Origin: Pseudomonas congelans
GTDB lineage: Bacteria; Pseudomonadota; Gammaproteobacteria; Pseudomonadales; Pseudomonadaceae
Length of the DNA: 64,000 bases
Assembly (NCBI RefSeq): GCF_900103225.1
Contig: NZ_FNJH01000001.1
Span: 1,455,533 to 1,519,532, forward strand
Reading direction: 5' to 3'
Shown here: piece after piece, positions 37,261 to 45,208 of the stretch
Position numbering within the stretch: the stretch's first letter is position 1
How the letters are laid out: the number at the start of each line of letters is the position of its first letter
Program-made: the position numbers and the translations under genes
Notes under the pieces: generated by a model
Seen by the model: the letters and a program-made list of their open reading frames with translations, nothing else
The model's database searches: none
What the model was told of the DNA's origin: nothing

Positions 37261-39777
37261 TCAGAAATGGGTGAAGGTCAGGCCGACCTTGTAAGTCGGG
37301 CCGTACTCTTCGTACTGGCCGTTGTAGGCACGATGGCCGCTGTAGACGAAATACGGCTGATCGGTGAGGTTCTGCGCCTCGAAGCTGACCTTGAGGTTCT
37401 TCGTCAGTGAATAGCGCGCGCTGAAATCCACGAAGGTCTGCGCGTCCACGTACTGGTCATGATCCTTGTCGCCGATCGCCGCCAGCTCGTAGAGGTAGGC
37501 CGACTTGTAGTTGGCGGACAGACGCAGACTGAGCTTGTCGTTCTCCCAGCCGAGCATGACGTTGCCGACGGTTTTCGACTGGCTGGGCAGGTCGATATCG
37601 CGCGTGCGATTGGTGCCGGTGCTCTGGTCGAAACCGTTGATGCTCGCGTCGGAGCGGCTCAGCGTGGCGTTGGCGCCCAGCAGCAAACCGTTCCACGGTG
37701 AAGGCAGCCAGTCGAGCTTCTGCGAGTAGGCCAGCTCCAGGCCATACAGCTTGGCCTTGTCGCCATTGGCAAAGGTGTTTGCTTCGGAGAAGTTCGCCCA
37801 CTGCCCGGTGCCCGCCAGGTCAGTGTTGTAGACGAAATTCTGGATGTCCTTGTAGAACACGAACGCCGACACCGTGCCGGCGCGACCCATGAAGTGTTCG
37901 ATGCCCAGGTCGAGGTTGCTCGACTCCAGCGGCTTGAGATTCGGGTTACCGAAAGACGCTTCGTCATCGTCGATCACAAAACCCGGTGCCAGTTGCCCGA
38001 ACGTGGGACGTACCACGGTTTTGGTCCACGCAGCGCGCAGTTGGGTACTCTTGTCGATCTGATAACGGGCATGCAGGCCCGGCAACCAGTGGTGATAGCG
38101 ACGGTTGGTAGTATTGGACTCGAACGCGCCATCACGCACACCGGTGCCCTTGGCGTCCATTTCCGTGCCTTCGTAGCGCAGGCCGGCAATGAAGCGCCAC
38201 TTGTCGACATCCAGGGTATTCATGAAGTAACCGGCGTTGATGTCTTCGTTGATCTTGAAGTCATTGGCGCGGCTTTCGGCCTCGTCGTAGGCGTCAGCAG
38301 CGTTGAGGCCACCGATCAGCCCCTTGATCGCACCGGGGCTGATGCCGCTGCCGAAATTGCCCAGCCGGTAATCGATGTTGCCTTTCTGGAACTGCGTCAG
38401 GTTCAGTTGCTGGTCGCTGAAACCCAGGTCATCGAAATCCTCGTATTTCCAGACGTCCAGGTCGTTGCTCTTGTCGCGGCGGCTGACCTTGCCGCCAAAC
38501 TTGAACTGCGAGGCATAGCCCTTGAAATCGTAATCGCGGGCCAGGTCGAGGCGCAGGTTCTTCTCGGTGTCCTGGGTGTACTGCTTTTCCCGGTCGACCT
38601 TGTCCAGGGTGAAGTTCGAGTTGTCGTAGAACGCGGAGCCGACAATCGGCCGCGGCTTGTCGCGGTCATAGAAACCGCTGTCGGCAAAATCATCGTTGCC
38701 GACGAACGTGGCGCCTGCGATGTGGCTTGGACTGTCTTCGCTGGATTGGCTGTAACCGGCCTGGCCGCTGAGGGTCCACAGGCCGACCATGCGCTCGCCA
38801 CCGAACACGTAGGACTGGATTTCCTGGGTTTCAGTACGCGCCTTGAGCTTGCGCGTGCCCTCGGCATCGCCGGTCTGCCCTGCGCTCTGCGCATCGGCAA
38901 ACTCGAAACCGTTGGTGGTACGGACTTCGTTGTCCTTGAAGCGGCTGTACAGGGTGCGCAGGTAATACTTGCTGACGTCATCGGGCCGGTAATCGAAGTT
39001 CAGGCCGCCACCGGCGCGCTCGCGGCTGATGTCGTAGTCGCGCTGTTCGAATGATTGCAGCCGCGCGCCATCCCAGTCACCGCCGGTTTCGACGTTGTCG
39101 GAGCCGAAGTCACGCTTCTGCCAGCTCAGCGCTGCCGCCACACCGAAGTTGTCGATGCCGTCGCCGAGGCTGAAACGGTTGCTCGCCGCGCCGGAAAACT
39201 TGGGGCTGGTCTGACGGGTGTTCTTGTCGTAGCTGGCTTCGCTGCTGCCGGTGTAGAACAGGCCCTTGTGGTCGAAGGCCGAGAGGCTCTCGACATCGAT
39301 GGTGCCCCCCAATGAATTGGCGTCCATGTCCGGGGTCAGGGTCTTGATCACTGACAGCGATTGCACCAGTTCGGCGGGCAGCACATCCAGTGCCACGGCG
39401 CGTCGATCACTTTCCGGGGCGGGTACCATCGTGCCGTTGATGGTCACGCTGTTCAGGTCGGGGGCCAGGCCACGAACGGTGACAAAGCGCCCCTCGCCCT
39501 GATCGCGCTCGACGCTGACACCCGGCAGGCGCTGCACCGCTTCGGCGACGTTCTGGTCCGGTAACTGCGCAACACCGTCGGCATGCACCACGCTCTTGAT
39601 GCTGTCGGAGCTGCGTTGCTCCTTGAGCGCGTTGTCGATGCTCGCGGCCTGCCCGACCACTTGCACGTGCTCGGTGGTATCGGCTTCGGCGGCCTGCAAG
39701 CGTTCGCTGCTGATGGCAAACGCCAGCGCGCTGAGTGTGAAACCGACCAGTTGGGCCCTGCTGCGACGCCTGTGCAT
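37261..39777 (-). CDS. TonB-dependent receptor, likely for phytate or its breakdown products
   Basis: An 838-residue outer-membrane receptor. After a signal peptide (SALAFAISSERLQA), a short TonB-box-like segment (EHVQVVG) leads into a plug domain (QLPDQNVAEAVQRLPGVSVE, VRGLAPDLNSVTINGT) of the subfamily common in Xanthomonas and Caulobacter. A 22-strand barrel follows, ending in phenylalanine (YKVGLTFTHF). The open frame goes further upstream, but GGGGGAGGACTTAC precedes ATG 39777. It is first gene of the operon with phytase-exbBD-tonB. I infer uptake of inositol phosphates; the ligand is not proven. Confidence 0.85.
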   Translation of the reverse strand: MHRRRSRAQLVGFTLSALAFAISSERLQAAEADTTEHVQVVGQAASIDNALKEQRSSDSIKSVVHADGVAQLPDQNVAEAVQRLPGVSVERDQGEGRFVTVRGLAPDLNSVTINGTMVPAPESDRRAVALDVLPAELVQSLSVIKTLTPDMDANSLGGTIDVESLSAFDHKGLFYTGSSEASYDKNTRQTSPKFSGAASNRFSLGDGIDNFGVAAALSWQKRDFGSDNVETGGDWDGARLQSFEQRDYDISRERAGGGLNFDYRPDDVSKYYLRTLYSRFKDNEVRTTNGFEFADAQSAGQTGDAEGTRKLKARTETQEIQSYVFGGERMVGLWTLSGQAGYSQSSEDSPSHIAGATFVGNDDFADSGFYDRDKPRPIVGSAFYDNSNFTLDKVDREKQYTQDTEKNLRLDLARDYDFKGYASQFKFGGKVSRRDKSNDLDVWKYEDFDDLGFSDQQLNLTQFQKGNIDYRLGNFGSGISPGAIKGLIGGLNAADAYDEAESRANDFKINEDINAGYFMNTLDVDKWRFIAGLRYEGTEMDAKGTGVRDGAFESNTTNRRYHHWLPGLHARYQIDKSTQLRAAWTKTVVRPTFGQLAPGFVIDDDEASFGNPNLKPLESSNLDLGIEHFMGRAGTVSAFVFYKDIQNFVYNTDLAGTGQWANFSEANTFANGDKAKLYGLELAYSQKLDWLPSPWNGLLLGANATLSRSDASINGFDQSTGTNRTRDIDLPSQSKTVGNVMLGWENDKLSLRLSANYKSAYLYELAAIGDKDHDQYVDAQTFVDFSARYSLTKNLKVSFEAQNLTDQPYFVYSGHRAYNGQYEEYGPTYKVGLTFTHF

Positions 39778-39851
39778 GTAAGTCCTCCCCCATAATCCCG
39801 ACAGGCCAGGCAAATGGCCCGGCAACTGGAGGCGCAAGCTAGAGTCGTGCA

Positions 39852-39869
39852 GTGACGGTTCTGTGACAG
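39852..39869 (-). promoter_or_regulatory. Pho box upstream of the phytase operon
   Basis: On the minus strand this reads CTGTCAC-AGAA-CCGTCAC, two 7-bp half-sites with a 4-bp spacer, against the PhoB consensus CTGTCAT-N4-CTGTCAT/C. A possible -10 (TCTAGCTT) lies downstream, about 60 bp before the receptor start. This strongly suggests PhoB activation under phosphate limitation. Confidence 0.65.
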
Positions 39870-39989
39870 GTAACGGGCGCAGGAGCTGAAAACAGCGGGT
39901 TCAGGGGGTAACGGGCAGATAAATGAGCTGATTTGACTTTCAGGCGGCGTATGAAAAGCCGACGTCTAGGTATGCGTATGTGAATCTCG

Positions 39990-40035
39990 TCCCCACGCTC
40001 CGCGTGGGAATGCAGTTCGTGACGCTCCGCGTCAC
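39990..40035. repeat. REP-like double palindrome
   Basis: Two adjacent palindromes, CCCACGCTCCGCGTGGG (39992-40008) and GTGACGCTCCGCGTCAC (40019-40035), share the core CGCTCCGCG. The same pair occurs in the opposite orientation at 50799-50845, so this is a dispersed REP-type element. No transposase is present. Confidence 0.75.
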
Positions 40036-40074
40036 ACAGCGGCTCTGCGACATAAGGTGGATTCGGGTTCGACT

Positions 40075-40262
40075 CAGGTCACCTTTTCGCCCCTCGGCGG
40101 CTCACTTTGAAGGACCAAAGTGAGCAAAGTCCCCGCTCCTGTTTCCGGCCCGACTTCGTCGGATTCCTTCGCCCTGTCACTGATCCGGGGGTGGCGTACA
40201 AGCCAGTCGCGTAGAAAAAACCTGCAACACACGTGAGCTGATTCGACCTTTCGCGGTTCGCG
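40075..40262. repeat. Probable dispersed non-coding repeat next to the REP element
   Basis: No real gene is visible. It contains a perfect hairpin with arms CTCACTTTG / CAAAGTGAG (40101-40124) and a smaller one, CCGACTTCGTCGG. A 64-codon minus-strand open frame here (FFYATGLYATPG, RRNPTKSGRKQ) resembles spurious predictions I recall from many Pseudomonas intergenic repeats, which suggests a dispersed repeat family. Multi-copy status cannot be shown from this window. Confidence 0.4.
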
Positions 40263-40334
40263 TTACCCGTCACCGAAGTGTCATGTGCATCTGTTCTGCT
40301 GGCCGATAATCAGCACCTCGGAAGCCGTCTGCTC

Positions 40335-41249
40335 ATGTTCAGGATCATCCAACCTCATCGCTGGAAACTCGCCGTGCTGATGGTCGCCTCCAATCTCGGC
40401 CTGCTGGCGTTTCTGGCATTCGGCACCGTCAAACATGTCAGCGAATGGCAGTGGCTGGACATCGTCGGTGAAGGTGGCTCTGCCCTGCTGTCGCTGGTCT
40501 GGCTGTTTCTGGTGTTCAAGAGCAGACCGGCCGGCCGGGTGACCAATTACCTGTCGATCGGCCTGAGCTGCGTATTCTTCTCGTGGTGGATCGACGCGCT
40601 CGACGAGTTCATCCGCCTGCCCGCCGAGATCGAATGGGATCACTGGCTGGAATCCGGCCCGATGCCGGTCGGTCTGATCCTGTTGACCCTGGGCATCTAC
40701 CACTGGCATCGCGAGCAACTGGCAATCAGTGCACAAATGGAAAAGCGCGAGCGCGGCTTCCGCGAGCATCGGCTGTACGACAAACTCACCCCGCTGGGCA
40801 GCGCCGACTACCTGAAGCGCCAACTGGTGATCAGCCTGGAACAGAGCGTCTGCCAACAGCAGCCGCTGTCGCTGCTGGCACTGGACGTAGATGGTTTCAG
40901 CGCAATCAACAATGCCTTCGGGCATGCCGAGGGCGATGAGGTGCTATCAGCGCTCAGCCACTTGCTGGTGCTCAATCTGCGCCGCCAGGACCTGCTCTGC
41001 CGTCTGGCCGGCGACCGCTTCGTGGTGTTGTTACCCAACACCGGAGAAAGCCAGGCGAAGCTGCTGGCGCTGGAGTTGCAGCAGGCGGTTGCCAGTCTGG
41101 CGCACAAGACCCGGCAACAGGGCGAACGCATTCATCTGTCGGCCAGTGTGGCAGTCGTCATGGCACTCAATGAAACGCCGGACAATCTGCTACGCCGCCT
41201 CAATCTGTCGTTGGCCCGCGCCCGACGCCCTCTGACCTGCACTGCCTGA
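40335..41249 (+). CDS. Membrane protein with degenerate GGDEF domain
   Basis: A 304-residue protein. The first ~130 residues hold about four membrane helices (WKLAVLMVASNLGLLAFLAF, LLSLVWLFLVF, LSIGLSCVFFSWWID, MPVGLILLTLGIYHW). A GGDEF-like domain follows (LSLLALDVDGFSAINNAFGH). The signature motif is AGDRF instead of GG(D/E)EF, while the inhibitory-site RxxD (RRQD) five residues upstream is kept. It is probably not an active diguanylate cyclase but may still bind c-di-GMP. The frame extends to a GTG at 40278; ATG 40335 suits the membrane topology. It is 9 bp before an AraC-family regulator gene. Confidence 0.8.
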   Translation: MFRIIQPHRWKLAVLMVASNLGLLAFLAFGTVKHVSEWQWLDIVGEGGSALLSLVWLFLVFKSRPAGRVTNYLSIGLSCVFFSWWIDALDEFIRLPAEIEWDHWLESGPMPVGLILLTLGIYHWHREQLAISAQMEKRERGFREHRLYDKLTPLGSADYLKRQLVISLEQSVCQQQPLSLLALDVDGFSAINNAFGHAEGDEVLSALSHLLVLNLRRQDLLCRLAGDRFVVLLPNTGESQAKLLALELQQAVASLAHKTRQQGERIHLSASVAVVMALNETPDNLLRRLNLSLARARRPLTCTA

Positions 41250-41258
41250 GCGCCGGCC

Positions 41259-42296
41259 ATGACGCTTAAAAGTGACTGGTACGAAGTCGACAGCCGCTTC
41301 ATCCCCGGCCACTACCAGCCGGCTACGCTGATTGACCTGGCCTTGTCGCGTGGCATTGACAGCCATCGCCTGCTCAAAGGCACCGGCCTGTTCTACGAGG
41401 ACATCGTTGCGGGCAAGACGCGTCTCAGTCCGCAGCAATTCTTCGTCCTGATCGGTAACGCGCAACGTCAGATGGAAGCCGACGACACCAGCTTCCTGTT
41501 CGGCCAGCGACTGTTTCCCGGCCACTACGGCGCGTCCAGTCACGCGCTGCGTCATGCGCAAAACCTGCATCAGGCGCTGGAGATACTGATCCGCCAACAA
41601 GCGCTGCTCAGCCCGCTGCTGATACCGCGTCTTGAGCTGGACGAACAGTTCGCCTATCTCTACTGGCTGGACAGTTGTGGCGCAGGTGAACAGCAACGCT
41701 TCCTGCTCGAAGCCGGCATGACCGCACTGGTCGCGATGAGTCAGTTGCTGAGCGGTGAGCGTCTGCCGTGGGAGTGCAGTTTCTGTCACGAAGAACCACG
41801 CTACATCGAACAGTACTGGGTTCATCTGGGCGAAAATACGGCATTTGGCCGCCCGCTGGACATGATGCGCCTGCCCAGGCATTACCTCACCCATGCCTGG
41901 CCGGGCGCCTCCCCTACCGCCGTGCAGGTTGCGCAACAGGAAGCCGACGGGCAACTCGCAGTGCTGGGCATGTCGTTCAGCCTGCTGGATCGCTTGCACC
42001 AGCACCTGCGTGACCATGTGCGGCAGGCCACCAGCCTGGAACAGGTCGCTCACGCCTTTGCCATGAGCCCGGCCACGCTGAAGCGCAAGTTGCACAAGCA
42101 CGGTACCCATTTTCAGGCGCAGCACGATTTGGCGCGCAAGCACGTCGCGCTGTACCTGTATCAGATCAAAGGCATGAGTAACGAAGCCGTGGCGGACTAC
42201 CTGAACTTCAGCGATCCGGCCAATTTCCGCCGTTCGTTCAAACGCTGGACCGGCAGTACGCCTACCCTGATCCAGCGCCTGTTCAACTTCGAATGA
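41259..42296 (+). CDS. AraC-family transcriptional regulator (arabinose-binding-like N-terminus)
   Basis: A 345-residue regulator. The N-terminal ~200 residues resemble the effector domain of Pseudomonas AraC regulators of the OruR/ArgR group (FYEDIVAGKTRLSPQQFFVL). Two helix-turn-helix motifs follow (LEQVAHAFAMSPATLKRKLH and NEAVADYLNFSDPANFRRSF), then RWTGSTP. It is tightly linked to the GGDEF-like gene, so both are probably one transcription unit. The effector is unknown. Confidence 0.86.
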   Translation: MTLKSDWYEVDSRFIPGHYQPATLIDLALSRGIDSHRLLKGTGLFYEDIVAGKTRLSPQQFFVLIGNAQRQMEADDTSFLFGQRLFPGHYGASSHALRHAQNLHQALEILIRQQALLSPLLIPRLELDEQFAYLYWLDSCGAGEQQRFLLEAGMTALVAMSQLLSGERLPWECSFCHEEPRYIEQYWVHLGENTAFGRPLDMMRLPRHYLTHAWPGASPTAVQVAQQEADGQLAVLGMSFSLLDRLHQHLRDHVRQATSLEQVAHAFAMSPATLKRKLHKHGTHFQAQHDLARKHVALYLYQIKGMSNEAVADYLNFSDPANFRRSFKRWTGSTPTLIQRLFNFE

Positions 42297-42303
42297 GCAT
42301 GAC

Positions 42304-42978
42304 TCAGCGCTGCACGCACAGCTTGTAGCCCAGGCCATGGGCCGTATGCAGCAACGGCGTATCTTGCCCACCGTCGAGTACCCGCCTGAGGACATGAATG
42401 TTGCTGCGCAAGCTGCTGCTGTTCGGGGTGTCACGGCCCCACAGCGCCTCTTCCAGCTCGCCTCGCTTGACGATATGCGGGCTTCTGCGCATCAGCAGTT
42501 CCAGCAGTTTCATGTTGGTCGGGTTGAGCTTCAAAGGCACGCCTTTGCGTGTGACCTCAAGGGTGTCCAGATCGAACTGCAGGTCGGCAACCACCATCAT
42601 CCGGTTGTCCTTGCGCTGCCGCCGGCTGACTATCGCGTCTACCCTGGCGAGCACTTCGGACATTGCAAACGGCTTGGTGATGTAGTCGTCGGCCCCTACC
42701 TTGAAACCGGTGAGCCGATCATCCAGTTCATCGCGCGCGCTGAGCATCACAATCGCGACGTCTGACTTCGAGTACTGGCGCAGGCTGTGACAGATCTGAT
42801 TGCCGTCGATGCCTGGCAGCATGATGTCGAGAATGATCGCATCGAAGCGTTTCGAGGCGGCCAGATGCAGCCCGCTCAGGCCATCCAGCGCCCCTTCTAC
42901 CGCATGCCCCCTGAGCTCGAAGAATTCCAGAAGGTTATCGTGGATATCACGGTGGTCTTCAATAACCAGAATGTTCAT
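42304..42978 (-). CDS. Orphan OmpR/PhoB-family response regulator
   Basis: A 224-residue regulator. The receiver has the acidic VIEDHRD, phospho-acceptor ILDIMLP, the switch region VMLSARDE and lysine YITKPFA. The winged helix includes LNPTNMKLLELLM and LLHTAHGLGYKLCVQR. The long open frame upstream overlaps the PAP2 gene; ATG 42978 with AAGG six bases before it is preferred, and ATG 42993 is also possible. No histidine kinase gene lies beside it. It is last in a leftward cluster with two envelope-type phosphatases. Confidence 0.85.
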   Translation of the reverse strand: MNILVIEDHRDIHDNLLEFFELRGHAVEGALDGLSGLHLAASKRFDAIILDIMLPGIDGNQICHSLRQYSKSDVAIVMLSARDELDDRLTGFKVGADDYITKPFAMSEVLARVDAIVSRRQRKDNRMMVVADLQFDLDTLEVTRKGVPLKLNPTNMKLLELLMRRSPHIVKRGELEEALWGRDTPNSSSLRSNIHVLRRVLDGGQDTPLLHTAHGLGYKLCVQR

Positions 42979-42997
42979 TGCGCGCCTTGTCATTTTT

Positions 42998-43900
42998 CTA
43001 CCCGGCCGATCGGGACCCTGTTGCCAATGCGTCTGCAGGCCCAGTGACGAATGCGTCCTGCCTGTCGACGGACACTGCCTGGCGAATCGGCTGTTGCAAC
43101 CTGGATCGACCGTAGAAGCACAAGGCAACCAGCAGCGTGCTCAGCCACACCACAATACCCGCCCAGAAGGTGTGCGACATGAAGTGCCAGCCTTGCAGCA
43201 CCCGCGTGGTGCCGTAAATCATCCCGAGCAGGAGAATGGCCGCCAGCAGAATGTTCGAATGCCGCCAGCAGTAACGACGAGCTACGAAGTACAGGGCCAG
43301 CAAACTGAATGCGCTTGACGCATGACCGCCCGGCCAGCATCGCCCGGCGCCTGCCTCGTGCAGCAGGTTGAAGTTCCTGAACCACTCGATGTGCGCCTGG
43401 CTGCCACCGTACAAGGTGGTCTCGACGGGGCAGTAAACGCTGGTATGACTTTTCAGGTAATGGATCATGCCGGTGCTCAGCGCAAAGGCAACGACGACAA
43501 AGAAGAAATCCAGCCGGTGCCTGCGTGCAAAGCGCAGAAAGGTGCCCAACCGAGAGCCCGTCAGCCGCCTCGCGAGGCGCGAATCATCATGTTTTTCCAG
43601 CAATGGCCAGACAAAGGACAGCATCGCACCAATGATTGCCAGCTCACCGGTCCAGTTCGGGATGATTCGCGCCCATCTGTGCGTGATGTTTTCGAACAGA
43701 TGGCTCTGGCCGATGGGAAACACCCCGGCCGTCGAATCAAAAAACAGGTTACTCAGTTGCCGGTCGATCGTGGTCAGGTCGAAGGTGACGAAGACCAGTA
43801 GAGCGAAAAACACAGGCACACCCAGGTTTATGCCGTAAAACCGCAGCCTGGCGCTGGAAGATGTCGTCAATTGAATTGCTCGCTGTTGAGGTTTGCCCAT
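42998..43900 (-). CDS. PAP2-family membrane phosphatase
   Basis: A 300-residue protein with about six membrane helices and the three-part acid-phosphatase site: lysine in YLKSHTSVYCP, the block CWPGGHASSAF, and GTTRVLQGWHFMSHTFWAG. Members act on lipid phosphates such as undecaprenyl pyrophosphate or lipid A phosphates. It overlaps the histidine phosphatase gene upstream by 34 bp and is followed by a response regulator gene, which suggests a regulated envelope-lipid modification operon. Confidence 0.83.
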   Translation of the reverse strand: MGKPQQRAIQLTTSSSARLRFYGINLGVPVFFALLVFVTFDLTTIDRQLSNLFFDSTAGVFPIGQSHLFENITHRWARIIPNWTGELAIIGAMLSFVWPLLEKHDDSRLARRLTGSRLGTFLRFARRHRLDFFFVVVAFALSTGMIHYLKSHTSVYCPVETTLYGGSQAHIEWFRNFNLLHEAGAGRCWPGGHASSAFSLLALYFVARRYCWRHSNILLAAILLLGMIYGTTRVLQGWHFMSHTFWAGIVVWLSTLLVALCFYGRSRLQQPIRQAVSVDRQDAFVTGPADALATGSRSAG

Positions 43901-44562
43901 TGCCCGGCATTCAGGGCGCCGAGAATTTTCGGCTGGTGGGTGCCGTCTATTTGCACGAAAAACGCCTGGGCGTACTCACTGGAGCGCTCGCCGCCAGGTA
44001 CGCCGACCTTGCGTTCGAACTGGTCGATGCAGCCACTGTGCGTCACCAGCACCATGTTCTCGCCACTGACCTTGTGGGCCTGCACAGCCTTCATGAAGCC
44101 GCTGTCACAGTCGTTGATCCAGTCCTGGCCGGCCACCGCGTGCCCTGCCAGCAGTTGCGCAGTCTGTTGCGTGCGGGTCTTGGGGCTGGCGATCATGCGC
44201 ACGTGGTCCATGCCCATTTTCTGCAGCCCGGCACCTACCGCCAGCGCGGCATCGCGGCCGTTGAAGGTGATGCCGTCGGCGTCGCTCATGCACGGGTTGC
44301 TTGAACGATCACAGCGTTCGGCATGGCGAATCATCACGACCACGTTGCCTTGTCGCCAGTGCTCGCGAAGACCGGAAACGCTCAGGTTGCTGCCGACCCC
44401 CAGGTCCACCACATGCACGCCCGAGAACGCCGAGTAGAACCAAGCGCAGATAGCCGTCAGCACGACGGCAACGGACATCGATACGATGTTCCGATGCAAT
44501 TTGTAGCGCTGGCGAATGCTCGAACCGGGAAGCACATTCTTGTTGATTATCGTGTCGGTCAA
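43867..44562 (-). CDS. Membrane-anchored histidine phosphatase (phosphoglycerate mutase-like, Ais-related)
   Basis: A 231-residue protein with an N-terminal membrane anchor (VSMSVAVVLTAICAWFYSAF) and a periplasm-facing histidine-phosphatase domain. The catalytic histidine lies in VVMIRHAERCDRSS, with further site residues in SPKTRTQQTA and LVTHSGCIDQF. The RHAERCD context resembles Ais, a phosphatase linked to lipopolysaccharide heptose phosphate in enterobacteria. It is first of three leftward genes with PAP2 and a response regulator. Confidence 0.78.
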   Translation of the reverse strand: MTDTIINKNVLPGSSIRQRYKLHRNIVSMSVAVVLTAICAWFYSAFSGVHVVDLGVGSNLSVSGLREHWRQGNVVVMIRHAERCDRSSNPCMSDADGITFNGRDAALAVGAGLQKMGMDHVRMIASPKTRTQQTAQLLAGHAVAGQDWINDCDSGFMKAVQAHKVSGENMVLVTHSGCIDQFERKVGVPGGERSSEYAQAFFVQIDGTHQPKILGALNAGQWANLNSEQFN

Positions 44563-44892
44563 GGGACCACTCCTGCCATGAACCTATGTGTGGCGTTGAC
44601 ACGGGCGGTGCCCGAGGCCTTCGCCGCTCCCATGCAGGCAAGATAGGTTCAGCATCGTCCCGACTCAGTGAAGAAGATGTGAAAAACGTGTTGTGGCCGA
44701 GCGCCATGTTTTTCGCGCGAGGGCTCTGGAATGGGGGTTTGCGATTTTCCGGACGCGAACATGAAGATAATTTAAGCGTTTTCCCCGAAAGCACCGTGCC
44801 CATCGGGACGGTCTGGGCCTGACCTACGCGTCTGCTGCAGCTGCGGCGCGCAAAGGATTAGCCACTAAAACGCTTATCGTTTACCATGCCGC
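44563..44892. other. Divergent intergenic region with a 10-bp inverted repeat
   Basis: This holds promoters for the leftward phosphatase operon and the rightward riboswitch transcript. A perfect 10-bp inverted repeat, TAAGCGTTTT (44773-44782) and AAAACGCTTA (44867-44876), has arms about 95 bp apart, and the second is next to the riboswitch start. Open frames here are short and lack support. Confidence 0.4.
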
Positions 44893-45066
44893 GCGTCGGT
44901 TTCCGAGAGGAACTAACAGGGAATTCGCACGCCTTCTTCCACCAGGCGAAAACGAAACTGCCCCCCTAACTGTAGGCACCGAGCCTGCTCCATGACTGCC
45001 ACTGGATCGTGATCCGGGAAGGCCGGAGCAAGGCGATGACATGCCAGTCAGGAGACCTGCCGACCC
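44893..45066 (+). promoter_or_regulatory. Cobalamin riboswitch
   Basis: The conserved aptamer elements occur in order: AACTAACAGGGAATTCGCAC (44911-44930), CTGCCCCCCTAACTGTAGGC, GCCACTGG, CCGGGAAGGCCGGA, and the B12 box AGTCAGGAGACCTGCC (45046-45061). GTCGG near 44895 can pair with CCGAC after the B12 box to close P1. It lies 143 bp before the substrate-binding protein start, on the same strand. Cobalamin binding should lower expression of the importer. Confidence 0.92.
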
Positions 45067-45069
45067 GAT

Positions 45070-45208
45070 TCAACCAACTAACCGGCGGGGTGTCCGGGAA
45101 GGACATCCGCACGCGTCGGCATTACCTGTCGTGCCCGGACATTATCCGGGGATGTGTTTCCTGATATGCATTGCGCCCTGGCACCTGCTCCAACGGAGAC
45201 CGCATTCC
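45070..45208 (+). promoter_or_regulatory. Expression platform between the riboswitch and the importer genes
   Basis: Two hairpins can form: GGTGTCC-GGGAA-GGACATC (about 45088-45107) and CCCGGA-CATTA-TCCGGG (about 45133-45151). No long U-tract follows, so control may be at translation or by Rho. The start codon at 45209 is preceded by CGGAGACCGCATTCC. Confidence 0.5.

Noticed and set aside
40079..40273. Minus-strand frame of 64 codons
   Set aside because: Covers hairpin-rich intergenic repeat DNA; resembles spurious predictions in Pseudomonas spacers.
44309..44803. Minus-strand frame of 164 codons
   Set aside because: Overlaps the histidine phosphatase gene in another frame and lacks domain features.
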